A stretch of 64,000 nt of DNA from Certhia americana (taxonomy: Eukaryota > Chordata > Aves > Passeriformes > Certhiidae), in NCBI GenBank assembly GCA_018697195.1, contig CM031864.1, forward strand, positions 17,064,934 through 17,128,933, read 5' to 3'. A model generated the notes under the pieces. The model was given only the letters and a program-made list of their open reading frames with translations. It had not been told where the DNA came from and did not search any database. Each line of letters starts with the position of its first letter. Position 1 is the stretch's first letter. A program made the translations under genes and the position numbers. Positions 1 to 14,300 of the stretch are shown one piece after another.

Positions 1-3000
1 AGGTGCTGGGTGACTATTCTTTGAGTAGAAATTCCCAGCTAGACAGAAAAACCTTCTCTAGACATAACACATAAAACACAAGGGTAGAGCTCTGGGATAA
101 AAGAAGTGTATTTCCTACACCCAGGAACCTAACAAGTCTGGACTACAACAGCTAAAATATTGCACCACAACCAGGAAAAATAATAATAAACTATACTGCC
201 TCATTTTCTTTCAATTTAATAGCCTTTATAAAGTGAAAGAAGTTGCTAAAAAGGAGGTTCTGATTTGCACATCCAACTTTCTAGACAGCACTGCTTTCAC
301 TTTTTCTTTACTAGACAGTGTCAAGTTCTCCATGAGGCATTCAAAACTAATGACAATTTTCTGTGGCAAATCAATCTCTCTAAGCAGAGAACCTATTGCT
401 CCTGGCAATGGCATTAAGCTCACTAAGACCTTTGCCAGGCAGGAATTTGAAAACCAAGGTGTGGCAGGTCTCTTCCAAACCTTTTAATGCCTATCTGTCC
501 AACACCTTTCTTTTATTTTAGGATGTATCTAAGAAGCAGCAGGAGCTGTCAGTAATTGAACACTTGTCCCAAATGAGTGGCTTGGCTGCTTAAAGAAACA
601 GAGTCAAAGGTATTGGCAAAGCAGGATGTAATAAGAATCTGTGAAAATATACAGAGTTCAATGGCAAGGTTCACAGTATTACTTACTACACAGATTAGAG
701 CAAAAAAATATTAATATTTCTGTGTCTAGTTTCACTACATTCTACCATTTATTAAAGTGACTAGAGCAGCCTTTTTCTGTCTCACCCAAACAACAGGAAT
801 TCTCTCACATTACAAATTCGCAGTACTGGAGGTAAGGAAAAGTGCCAAATTTGGAGTTTTCCACTTGTACTGATGAATATTCTGAGTACATTTAAGTGCT
901 TAAACTGATGAGATAAATGTTTTATAATCTATTTCTCTAAATTATAGCTTAATTAGATCAAGAGAAGAAATCCATAATTTCAAAGGAGAAAGCCTGAATC
1001 TAGCTGGAAGTGTGATCAGGTATCAACATGCAGCAGCTTAAAGCAAGTTACACAAGCTGACCTTAATATGTGTGAATATCAGGTTTCTAATGTAGAAATA
1101 TGTATTTTTCAATACACTTTCCTGAGCAGAAATCATGTCATTTATATGCAAATCAGACTATATTCTGCAGCTGATTCTTCTATGCTGAAGCTATGGGAAT
1201 TATTTGCACTTAATAAAGCCTCATAAATAGGTTTTGCCTCTAAGTAGGTGGGGGAACAGCAAATATATCATAGCCATTTACAGTTACAAGCATCTTTTTA
1301 CTTTGAAAGTTATATGCATCCTTTAATGGGAAGTTTCACAGTTACAAAAGAAACATTGTTTCCTTTATATAAACAAAATACCCTTATATCCTTCAAAACA
1401 AAATCTTTTTCCTTATTCCCTATGCTCAGCTATTTAAAATGTAGAAATTGCCATCTAGCCTCAGTCAAAAAGACATGCTAATTCCATGCAGTATGTATTA
1501 AATACAGAAAGAAATTATTTGTTATTGTATCTAGGCACTTTTGTTATATTTGAAAGGGCATGTACCTTCTTTATGTGAAGTATGTCCGCCCAGTACCATC
1601 TATTGCATTTCTGCAAAATGTGGTAACATTTTCACATAGCACCAATTAGATGTGCCCCTCAAGTCGTGGCCTATGGAAATCATTCATTTCAAAAGCACAA
1701 GAGGACAGACACAGGACCACTCAAAGCACATTCCCCCAAAGTGTAGTGTAGTGACAGCTCAGTGTTTCAGTGTGGTAGGTAGCACACCAAAACAAATTGG
1801 GAAACAACTCTCCCTAACTGCTATAAACAGTCTGGACTGGGACTCCTGTTAAGAGCAGGACTTCAAGTTAACAGCAGTACATCTTTTCCAGTCACTTCAC
1901 AACAAGAGGGAAGAGCACAGTGATCATTGCCTGGAGACAGACCTGCGACAAAAGGGCCTCAAGGGCCCCTGGTGCTTACAGAGGTACAGCCCTTTGCCCA
2001 GCCCATTCCAACTGAAACATCTGTCCAGAGCACATGGAGACGCCAGGAGTTCTAACACTGGGAGAAAAGTGAAGGCTTAAACTGATACAATTTAATGTCA
2101 CACAGATTTCAAGAACAAATACAGAAGCGTGGCTCAGCCAGGTTGGCCTTTATCTCAACTGAACAGTGGTAGCCAATAAACACCCACCCTTTTTCTGTCT
2201 GATTGCTCTCAGTGAAGCTGAAATTTATCACTGAAACCGTTGTATGTGCTTCAGTTAATTCTCATGGAAGTCTTCCAAAAATTCAATGTGTCATTAGCCC
2301 CCTGCAGGAAGTGAATTTTACCCTGATTAGTACCTTCTTTTCTATTTCCTTGTTAAGCAAAGGAGCTTGGAAAAAAACCAGGCATTCAGGGATCTCATTT
2401 CAGAGATATAATTAAAGATTCTGGCAGTAAAACAATTGACATGATACAGCTCTTCTGCTCATCTACATAAAATGCAAATGGGGTGACACAAAGAACTAAT
2501 GCAAGATACCCTTTCTTTCAGAAGAGGTACCACCGATATTGTCATAATGATGCATTAGAGTGGTATCATTTGTGCTCTGCACATGACTGATTTTGACTAT
2601 TTGGTGTATATTGGTTTCATATGGTGACTTCTGTTCATTCTTTACCAGTATTCTGACTGCCTTTAAGAGCACCAACTTTTGTACCTCACATAACTATTCT
2701 GTGAAGGTATATCTAAAAATGCACCCAAATAACAAGAGTCTGGCTTGTTGCAGCTGCTCTTATTTTAACAATTACTGTAATGTTTAACTCATGAAAATCT
2801 TCAAATAAATGAATAAAGGCTACATAATTAAAACATGCTCAAGACATGTGCCACACAATGAAAATTATGTCACAATACATTTGCAGTATTCTGTATGCTA
2901 TAAACTTACCTTATAAATAAGTATGTCTGGCAACATGTTTAAACACTATACTTATTTTCCCACTATTTTTGAAGATTATGGGTTTTGAGTGCATATTGCA

Positions 3001-4702
3001 TTTTCTTCAGGCACAGATATGGTTGACCTCAGTTTATATTTTGAAATCAATATGTGTGATGGGACAAGGAAGCATATAAGGAAGTTGAAGTTAAATTAAA
3101 AGCAGGTATAAGCATGTATTTTATTATGGAGAATCACACAAGTAAAATAGTAAAATCTGACTTCTCATCACATTGAATTTTCTTTCACTACTCCATTACA
3201 GGAAACAGTATTTTTTATAATGTAAATTTTGTAAAATCATCCCTAAAGTCTGTGGCATCCTGCTGTATCCCCAGAGAATTAGACAATCCCACTGATTGAA
3301 ACTCAAGCCACTCAGTTAATGTTTCAACTCTATGTAGAATTAAAATAAGGATCAATTTAGACTCCGACAATGTTTTTATGTACTTAGTCTGTATTTTACC
3401 CATTGTTAGTAGCTTAGTGAAAATGTCTGATGATTTCCTGTCAAATTTAATTAGTCTCTTTTAGCATTTGGTCAGCACATGAAACAAAGCAGAGCCCTTT
3501 TTTGCTTTCACCTTAGAAAAGTTAGATCCTTACATGGATAAAGGAACTCAGTGTCTCACATGCACAGGCAAGGCAATATTCAGTGAGCCTATGAAGTGAC
3601 AGCACACCAGCTTCTCCATGTCACTCTCATCACAGGTCATTTGGAGAGTTCCACCAGAGAGCAATTCAGCCCACTTACAATCTGAAATACCTTCTCACAG
3701 TGTCTGCCTCTTTCTAGTGACTAAGCAGGGAGTCCAGGTGAACTAGGTTTAGCACTTAATGGGACTCAATTAAACAATGACAACTGCAGTTCTCCATAGC
3801 TATGTCAATACTTACCTTCTGGGGCATGACCTGGGGTTTTGGTCCCCATGTCATTTTTATGAAGCATCTTTTGAGAAACACCACCGTATCTGCCTGGAAG
3901 CCCTCTGTTTCCCACGGAGATCAGGAGACAGTGATGGGCAGCAGACAAAGTATGTATTAAATCTTACTCTGACACAGAACTGGAATGTGTACGTGACTAG
4001 GATTGCTGGGCTAAATGTAGCAGCAGTATAGGAATTCTGAGTTATATCAGCTTGGAAGCTTAACTAAAAAAAAACTGACAAAAAGAGATCTGACATACTA
4101 ATAAGTTTGAGATCTAATAAAATACTTGACGTGTAGAAAAGTGAGTTAAGCTTGGGCCTGCTGGTATTTGCGTAGTCAAAAACACATTGAGGGCTGAGTA
4201 TTGAGGCTGCCTAGATAAGGCCATTCCTTCATGCAAAGAAAGTGTTACATCAAGTCAAAAGTGTAAGGAAACACTGGAGTCAAGCAAAATGTTATTAGCT
4301 GAGAAAATTACAACCTGGTAGTGCAGCAAAACATGGCTGCATTTAGTCGCACCACAAAAAATGTTGAAAGAACAGACAGCTAATGTTCCACATGTGATTG
4401 TAACATTTTAATTCCTTACATTTTGAATAATTAACAGTAAAAACTAACATTCTCTTGAATTTTAGGCAATATCATATATTCCACTAACTGTTGAACTTGC
4501 AAGGTCTACTATTCAAACACTAAAGCTACAAGAAGATATCCAAATCCAATGCCTGGTGTCTAACTCTGTATGACACATGAATGCCCATTTTATGACCTTG
4601 AGTATGAAACAGAACAGGCAGTAGAGTTTCATAGTATTTCTACAGACATTTAACAACCAGTTTGCTGAGAATCTAGAAACATATCTGCTTAAGTTGCACT
4701 TT
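1..4702. other. HFM1 3' flank, no gene recognised
   Basis: AT-rich sequence with short chance ORFs on both strands, none over 84 codons and none with a recognisable domain or exon chain. No RNA gene or intact repeat was recognised. Confidence 0.6.
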
Positions 4703-5282
4703 TTTATTAACACATTCATAGCACTGTCAAAGGAAATCTCTAGAGTCTAGACTAATTTACCATTCTATTATTTCTATTTATAAATCTAACTATTTTACAA
4801 ACTCAGCACTATGAAAAATTCAGCTTTAGAGAAACTGAAAGAAAAACCCAAAAACCATTACAAAATTTCCAAGGAAAGAGTCTTTCATTCACTTAAAGAT
4901 TACTTGAAAAGCAGAACATGTTACTACAAACACATTACTACAAATCCCTTACGTTCTCTAATGGGATTTTCTGTTATTGATAAAAGCACCCCAATTTGTG
5001 AACTATCCTCCTTTGACATATTTCAATATTTTTCTTTATAATCCTGAAAACAGCAAGGTCAACCAAAAAATACTTAAGTACTTATTGAAACAAGATATAA
5101 TTTCTTATGTTCTATAAATTCTATAAACTGGATATCAGTTTTGTTATTATATACTCTGTGCAGCAATCCAGATATTGATAAATATGTATATAACAGAAAT
5201 CAAATTCTCTTGACTGAAGCCTTCACTGTAAAATTGACTAAGTTCTTCCCCCAGCACTTAGAATGTATTTTGTTTACATGTT
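4703..5282 (-). other. HFM1: HFM1 3' UTR with candidate poly(A) signal
   Basis: Reading down the minus strand from the stop, the first AATAAA is at 4708-4703, about 575 nt on. No AATAAA occurs between. The cleavage site cannot be fixed from sequence; an ATTAAA lies near 4404-4409 as an alternative. Confidence 0.5.
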
Positions 5283-5349
5283 TTACAAAATACCATCAAA
5301 TATTCCAAGAAAGGGCTTGACATCATTGGATTCATCATCAAGAAGATAT
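5283..5349 (-). CDS. HFM1: HFM1 exon c37 (residues 1417-1438 and stop)
   Basis: 67 coding nt, acceptor TTCTTTAG, TAA stop at 5285-5283. It encodes [20 protein letters not shown] plus Leu, matching the human C-terminus LLGIFDGIF. The exon continues as 3' UTR. Confidence 0.96.
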
Positions 5350-8300
5350 CTAAAGAAGATTAAGCAAACAAACAAATAAATTAGGCATAGCACGTTAAAA
5401 CCTGTGGAATCAGGAACACTATATAGAGTCAGGGGAAACCAAGATAAGCAAATAATTTTAAGTAATTTCTCTTCTAAGAAAAGTTAATTGTTACTATTAT
5501 TGTGAAAAACTAAACTTTTAAACAATGAATATTAGAAACTAACACATTGCCTAAAGTTCTGTGTACCATGAAGAACTATGCACTGGAACACTGAGGAAAC
5601 AGAAAAATACATTTAAGTTTTTATTACCTGGGATCTACTTCTTTTTCCTGTTCTTTCGTGAAAATAAAGAAATCATCTTTCCTAGTGAATTTAGAAGAGT
5701 CTGGGATTACTTCTGGGATGGAAGAACACTGCATGTTTTTTTGCTCTTGAGGAAGACTTGAATGCTTTTTTTCTTGAAAACTGAACTGCAATATAAAAGT
5801 TAGAAAGTATGGTTAAACCAACTGAAACTCCCAGACTGTTGTAGAATATAGTACTGGTATCTAATTGATATTACAGTGTTTGACCAAGCATGTGATGAAT
5901 CTAACTATATACTGGATTGAAAAACTATCCAATTGAGTAAATAGATTTGAGATGATGCTATATAAAGGAAATTCATATAGTATTACTTTGTATCAGAAGT
6001 ATCCCACTGAACACAGAATGCATGCAGGTCTGGACAACACAGAGAGGTTCAGAAATTCAGGATGTCTTAACTGATTCCTAAGTCAGACATGGCAAATATA
6101 TTTACTCAATAAATACTCTAATTATAGAAAATTCTGTTTTCAATATATTTTTACTCACCAAAGTTATATTTCTATTATATACAGATAAATTCACTTTTGA
6201 TGTGCTATTGACCACAGAAGCATCTGAGTTCCGAATACTGGTCTCATCTTGTACTGAGCATGAACTGAAAATACCAAGTTGAAAAATTTCAATATTATCA
6301 CAGAAGTGCAAAATTATTTGTTTTTCAGTTCAGGACTTTCTACTTATTCCCCTGCACACTTAAATAAAAACCAAATTAAAATAATTCAAAAATTCATACC
6401 TTTTAAACATTGAAACTTCACTCACTTTTATGAGTGAACAATCTTCTATATATTTAATTACACACATACATGTGAAATTCATACAATATTTTAAATTGAA
6501 TAAAATAATAGTAAATTATGTAAGTCTTACTCTTTTGAAATGGTATTTGTGGCTTTGCTTGTTGTATACTGGCAGAGAGGCTGACGTTTATCTGGAATCT
6601 GAAGGCAGATATTTCCATGTTCTGTGAAAGAATATAACCTTTTAAAAAAGAGTTGAGAAGCAGCCACAACCCCTTCTAAATATTTCATGTGATATGATAA
6701 ATACTTTGAAAATTATGAAAGTGTCTTAATACTTGAAATATTTCTTCTGTTGGTTTTGGGATAATACAAAGATAAGCAGAGATATACAGTCAGTATACAT
6801 TATGCAACAAAAATTGTACACTTGCAAGCCATCAAAAAATTTTAATTGTGACTTTTTCAACTCCCCCTTCTGTATTAGATTTGTCAAAATATATGTGACA
6901 TTCAAGGTAGAATAACAAACCTCTCAGTCAAGTCAGTTAACCAAAAGTTTCAGGTGGTTCTATTCATTGTATACGACAATAATTTATTCACAAATAATAG
7001 CCTGTAGAATAATTTGTATGTAGGAAAGAAAAAAGTTTGTTGAAATAACCTTACCTGATTCTCTACTAGCAAAATCACTAGCAAATACCAATTTCTCATC
7101 ATCAATATCATCCCAAATATCATCTCTCAGTTCAAAGTCCACATTCAAAGCATCTGAAAAACAGTGTCTGCTTTTATCTGTGGCTGAAAAATATGAAACA
7201 TTTAGTTTCATATTAATTTAGAGATCAAAACAGTGAACACTGTAATTTTAAACACTAGCAATAACTTACCACTCTTTCCACAATTCCAGAATTGCAGTTG
7301 TTTCTGAGATCCTTCTAAGGTATTAATATTATCTGTCTGGTCCACTGAAGGTGATGAAGATGACAGTTTATTGTTAGACCTATTTAAAAAGAATAAAACA
7401 GTGACATGTCAGTAAAACAGTTGCAGAAAGCTGCAAAATAATTTTACTCACAAAACAATTCTCAGCAGTACCTTGGCAAGGCTGGCAATAAAGACTTAGG
7501 TGTAAAAACAAATTGTTTGAGATCCACATTTTCAGCTTGATTTAACATCTGCATCTAAAGAAAGCAAAATATTTTAACTTTTAAGATATAAACATACCGA
7601 GAACTGTTAGTTTTTAACAAGTTTAATGATGTCAGTAATATTGTAAGTTAGCATCATATTTAAATGTCATAAAACCTTTCTGATATCTGCTTATCTAATG
7701 TAATTAGACAATAAGATTTGAATTAAGTGCTTCTAGTGGAGGTATCCAAGCACCCTGGTAAAGCCAGGCTGCTTGACTCTCATCTGTATTAGCTGTAGGT
7801 TAAATAATTCTCTGTTGCAAATAAACAAGCAAACAAAACTGTGAGGTGGAAATAAAACCCTCCAATACCTCAATTGTCATTCTTGCTGCAGAAAGACCTA
7901 GTTTAACACTACATTCAGAGGAATAAAGTGCAAGCCATGAAATATTTCAGATGTTTAAAATTAATATGGATGGTTTCCTTATAAAAAAGTGGATCTACCT
8001 GCCAGTTAAAAGACTTTTAGTAGCATGACTAAGAAATACCACAATTTGTTCCATGCAGATCATATTTTGCCAAACCAAGTCACAGTGCAATACCTTCCAA
8101 TGATGCCTCTGAACCTCATCAACCACAACCTATCAAATGCCATAAAAGAAAAAAATATAGAGGATATGCACAAAAGAGGACCATTGGAAGTGTCCCAAAG
8201 AAAAGCAGAACCTCTCAAGGACTCCTGGACCTTTGGACTTCTTTACTTTTTGCACTCCACACAGGAAGTTCAAACTTGAATGTTCATATTTAGTGATAAA

Positions 8301-11300
8301 AATCTCTCTGCAAACAATGCCTACAAATATGCAATAGATAAAAGAAAGCTCTGAAATGGCTGACTGAATTCAGGGGAACCTTTAGCCGTTTTACTGGCGG
8401 TACAGATGAAACTGAGTTCCTGCTCCTTAAATCAGCTAGGTACAAAGAAAACTGTATATCTCTAATCATCTGTGACTTCGGAGATACTCCAGTTTTACCT
8501 GAGAAAATCAAGCAAAATAAACTTCAGATTAGTTATAAGGGATAAATCTTAATTATTTTCAAATGACTTTGAAAAACTTTGCCACTAGGCTTAATTATCT
8601 TCTGTTAAAACATTCTAAAAGATTTAACATGCTAACTACAAGATCTAACAGAGTATTTATATAAAAGTGTAACAAGCTTGACATTTTTTAAAAATCCTAT
8701 GCTAAATACAAAAAGTATTATTAATCATTGTAGTGCCTATAAAAGTGCTATTTCCAAAGCTATTTATAACTGCTTTTATGACTGCATCATAACAACTCGG
8801 CCCCATTCTCTTGTTTGTATTGTTTCTGTTAATGTAGCCATTGGTATGATGGGAGCTGTTCTAAACTGTATTTGTCTAAAAGTATCAGAAGTAGTACATT
8901 TAATGAAACTCACAGCAGTCATGCCCACACATATCTTTATTTTTACAGCGATGGTTGCATTCTCTGTTTCCATGTTTCTTGTGAGCAGTCTCCTGTTTAG
9001 ATCTGCCTCCTAGATAAATATAACACAGAGATTCAAACAGTAATATTGGATACCAAACACCCATGATTTTTCTTATTTTCAAAATCAAAGAATTGCAGTG
9101 TAGTAGTTGACAAGTAGAAGCAGCGGAGTTGTATTTTTATTACCGTTGAGAAAGAAACAGCAGGGATAAATAAGGATCTAGTTCCCTATTGAAAGCAAAA
9201 TTAAATTTTCTGTTGACTTTGGTATTAGCCAGATACTGTGATCTGACCATTTACCTGTATCTACTTTTGCTGCTGACAGGCTTTGGGGTGAGCCATAACA
9301 TATATCAAGTGCAGATTCAGCTTTCAGTTTTGGATTTGTAACCACCTTACATCCCTCTGCTTTTGGTTTTAAGTAGAAGGCTGTATATGCTTGCTGTATA
9401 TCAAGGCCAACTTGGAAACAAAAAGACAAAAATATTAAAACTGCTTTTAACTGTTTCTATACTACTGATGATCTTTAGTTTTCTAACGTGTTTAAGCAAG
9501 TAGATGTTACTCAAAGATCATGGAAATTTTTTAAAATAATTTGCCCTTAAAGCACACTCTTGTATGACCAGATTCTTTAGGATTGAGATTAAAAACTGCA
9601 AACATTTTTTAGAATTAAAATAGTTACTAGGAGAAAAACCAAAATTAGTTCCTTTAACCAAAGTTTTTGGATTATGTTAAAACTATATTTATCTATGGCT
9701 TTGCACTGCTGGTAAAATTTTAACTTTTAAACTGTACTCCAGTCTGTGTTCAGGAGTATCAGCAGCTCTGTACTGGCAAAGGCATAAAATTAGTATGTTT
9801 ATAATGCTTCTCAAGTTGAATGCAAATATTCACGAGGGACACCCTTTGTAAAGAGAGCAATTTTGTCTTTTATTAGGGAAATAAAATTTGCTGGAAACCA
9901 GACAGACTTTTAAAAATGTGAGATTTCCTTCAAGTCTGAAATAGGAACAGACTTCAAAAGAAGTAGAACCTAGGAAGACCTGGTTTTAGTCTAATTTCAC
10001 TGTTAACCAGTTTCAGAAAAATTAACTGTTGTGCTGAGTTTTATTGAACTCAGTACAACATGGAGATAAAAGGAGAATTTTAATTTCTGTGTGGTTCTTT
10101 TTCCAGAGCCACAGCTATAGAAATATAGATTATTCCAGGCTTGATTATTGTAATAATCTCAATGTCAATATTTACCATGGAAGCATCAACTACACTTCAG
10201 TTAATCTAGCACACAGCAATCTTCTTTACTGGTGGGGCAGGATGACAGAATTTAATGGAGCCAGTCTATTTTTAAATTGTTTTTCAAAGTTTTGTGTTTC
10301 AAGGTTGTAAGGGACTCTCCTCATTTGCTGCTGTAATTCCAATTGTATGGAAATTGACACTGAGGGGACCTTTGTTTAAATCTACACACAGTAAGGCATG
10401 ACATTTTCAGCTGTAGGAATTTCTTGTTACCAAAGTGGAGATGAAACCATATTCAACACCTCTTTATTACGAAGCAAAACCTAACCATTCACAAAGACAG
10501 CTCTGCTCAGCATAAATAACCTGTCAGGCTGATAGGTTATCCCTCCTGGAAGTTAACTCACTTGAAGGAGAAGGACAAATGAGAATCCCAAGCTGCATCA
10601 ACAGAGCAAAATACTGTCTCCTAGTAACAGTTTTGATGCTTCCCAGTTCCTTAATGGGGCAGTAAATTAAATAGAGAAGTAATTGTGAGAGGTAGTATGC
10701 AACTCAGTAAAACACATGTAATAAAAATTTATTTCCAGACCAGCTCACTTTATTATACCTTCACTTAATAGAAAGTGTTTTAGCAATTTGTTCCAAAATA
10801 TTATGCTTATTGTTTTTTAATTCAAAGAATACCCTAACCTACCATAATCAGAACTAATTAGATTTATATTAATGTCTTCTGATTTAAGAGCTCTTTTAAC
10901 TTCAATTTTCTTCATCCAATTTCCAGTTTTCAGCAGCACAGAATCCCTGTAATGCATCAGCAAAGTTGTTAGATTTGGACAATGAAAACATGACTGCATA
11001 TTATGGTATCTGTAACCAAGTGAAAGAGCCTGTATTTGGTCCTAGTTCTTTAGTTTTGCTTGATAATTGGCCTAAGAGTAACTTTCCAGTAGTGTATGAT
11101 TTATGGCCATAAGAGGGCCAGGTTCCTGCAGATCAGTTTCAGATGTGCCAAAAGTGCCAGATTTCGGTCAGAATTCTCATGAAGGTCAGGCAGTTGGAAA
11201 AGATTTTGTTTCTCTTTTCCCATTTGCTCCAAGCATCTCTTAGCCAACTGGAGAATTTAATCCCATCTCTGAGGGAAAACCCCCAATTTTTAAAATATAA

Positions 11301-14300
11301 TTAAGAAATATGGCTAACAGGAGGAAGTAACAACTGGTTTATCTATCTTTTTAATAGGTATTTTATTTGGTTTATATTTACGGGAAAATTATTATGACTT
11401 TTCCATAATATTACATTGATGTTGAACAGATATTTACACGTGCTCTCTGCACTGACAAGCACACTGGCATGTTTTGGGGTTTCTGAATCTTGTGTAGCAT
11501 TTTAAATGACAACAGCGACTAGAAAATGCTGTAGGATAAAGAATAATTTTGTACTATTAGACATCAGTAGAGGAAGTGTTGAAAAAAACTGCAAGTCACA
11601 GAATAGATGAAAAGCCAACACCATAAAACGATGTGAGGCAAAAAATCTGATCATACATACATAATTTTCTGATTAAAAATGACTTGGTTGTCAGCATCTC
11701 CTATGACCAACGTAACATAGTGAAAGTCTGGCGCTGTTCTCCTTGTCTGTAGCTGCTCATAGTTTGTTAATTTGACGGTAACTAAGATTTCGGCCAATGT
11801 GTCACTGTATTTTGGAAGCTAAGGGAAAATGATACAGAAGACATAACTGCTAAAATATGCAAAGTAAAATACATGCCCTTCCATCAATTTCTATCTGTTG
11901 ATACAAGCACAAAAGCCTGACTCAAGCAATTAAAATTTGTGGTGCAATTTTTATTACGCTGATTTTTGATACTAACTTGGCCATAGCTGAATATCCTAAG
12001 TTTGATTAAGTACTGAAAATCAGAGACAAATGCCAAGAAAAATATGCAAGAATAAGACTTGTTATATAGAAGTTATATTTTGGCATCCCAACATTCCTCT
12101 ATAAATATTTCTAATTGTTAAATCTTTGTTCTGAGAATTGAGCTACTCATCTGGTATTATGTCAAATGAAAAGTAAACTAGAACTGATTGTTATACCAAT
12201 AGTATTTCACACATCTATTGAGTTTTTAACTGCAAATGTGTCTTCATTTCTACCAACTTCAAGGTTACTTTTCAAATTTTGCATTTTTGAAAGCCAGAGT
12301 GTTTTTATGATCCATATAACGACAAAATGCATTATCAGAACCTCAAGGCTCTTGATGCCACATAGAATTGTACCCTTCCTTTGAGAGGTCCCCAACTAGG
12401 TTAATGTAATAGTTTACCATTTCTCTAGATTCCTAAGTGTGCTGTAGAAAATAAACATGAGTTAATACCATTTCAGTAAGCTTTATTTGCTTGTTTTGCT
12501 ATCTCTAGAATTTTAAATTCAAGATAGGAGAGACCTCTCAGACACACATGCAATGCTAGAATGTGAACTTACTGATTTACATCTGTAACATAAAATGCTA
12601 TCAACAAGAGAGGCGAATACATTATGGGAATGTCTGTTCCAAGGCTCTCCTTCAAGATCTAGGAGTTTCATTCTACCTGCTAAGCTGGAAGAAGGTCACA
12701 ATATTGTGCAATCTTCTATACATGAAGACTCAAAATTTTTTATTTGAGTAAAGTATTTGCTTTTTCATTTAATAATACCGGCATAAAAACATAAATATAA
12801 AAGAATGTACCTGTTCAATTTCAAGTTCATATTTTGGAAGGTGCAAAACAGACTCTTTTATCTGGTTTCCAAAAGGAGGATGTCTGTTTAAAATCTGCAA
12901 AGATGTAAAGCCAAAGAATCAAAGTCACCTGAGTAATTATAGCAATAAAAGCCCCTTTCACTCTTGGTTTTCTACTGTCAGTGATGCCCAGAATAGCAAC
13001 ATTACCAAAAGAAAATGCCAACACTTTTTCATTTAGGTACTGCTTCTGTTCAGTTAACAGCCAATCAACTACCAATGACTACTCAGGTTTTATGAGATGA
13101 CTCTTCTATGTCGCACAAGCTTTAACTAAAATGGAACAAATGACAAGAAAAAACACAAAAGGAACCAGAAATGATAAATCAAATTTCCAAAGTCAAACCA
13201 GAAAAACCCAAGTAAGATTTAGAGGCCTGTTATATCTTCCAGAACACTGGAATAACAGTTTCTGCAAAAAAGAAGCCAAGAGCCAAAGAACCAGTCCTAG
13301 GGTAACTTCTACCTTTCCTAAAATAAGAAGGGCTTTATAGATGATTTAGAAGATTTTTATTCTACTCCTGTCTCAAACTTGCAATAATGGAAATTTGGGA
13401 TTTTCATAATTAAGGTACACTAAGAGAAACTGTAAATACATATTCCCTTTTATATTTTTCCAACACTCCTAATCAAGAAGTGCATATTGTCCTTTGTTTC
13501 AAACCATGAAATGGTTTAATGATGAAATTCTACTTATTTAATTTAAGCCTCTGCTTTCCACAGCCAGCCATATCAGTGAAATCATCATTCACATCAATTT
13601 TGCTACAACAAAACATCATACACATTTTCAAGGAAAACTAGCAGCAGCGACACAGCCTTTTTAATTCTACCAGTTAAAATGAATAAATCACCTAAACATC
13701 TAAATTTTACTACAATCATACAGCAAATATATATTAACTATACTGCTTTTACAGGTCATGGTGTTAATCCTTAGTATTTTCCCTACCATATTTATCTATG
13801 TACAAAATAATAAGTTACCGATTCAAGCTCCCTTGCATTTATATCTTCAATTTTTTTAAATGATGTCAGCCCAGCATTTACCATAGCATTTGACAATGAT
13901 ACACCTGTGGAAAACATGTGTACAAGTTTTATGCTGTTAAAGGACAATGAATAACCTCAAATTATTCTAACAACTGCATTACAGCAGGTAATCCCAAAGC
14001 ATAAATAATTTTGTTACATTTGATGCAGCTTTCTGCCCAGCAAATGACTAAACTTATTTTCATTTGATTAAGTATTTCAGTGTTAAATTTCTCCATTAGT
14101 AAAGAGAAAAATAAATGCAATACAAACCAAACATGAAAATATACATTTCAATGATGACAACTTTTACATTTTCTACAGCAAAAGAGATTTTAGATCACTT
14201 TCTACAAGTGTCAAGAAATGTGTTCTGAATATATATGATAAAAACACATGCCATGCAGTATTCTTTGTCTCAGAATTTTTTCCCTATTCTAGAAATTATT

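Noticed and set aside
8678..9013. 111-codon plus-strand ORF with hydrophobic segments
   Set aside because: It overlaps HFM1 exon c29 on the other strand and is a shadow of it plus intron sequence.
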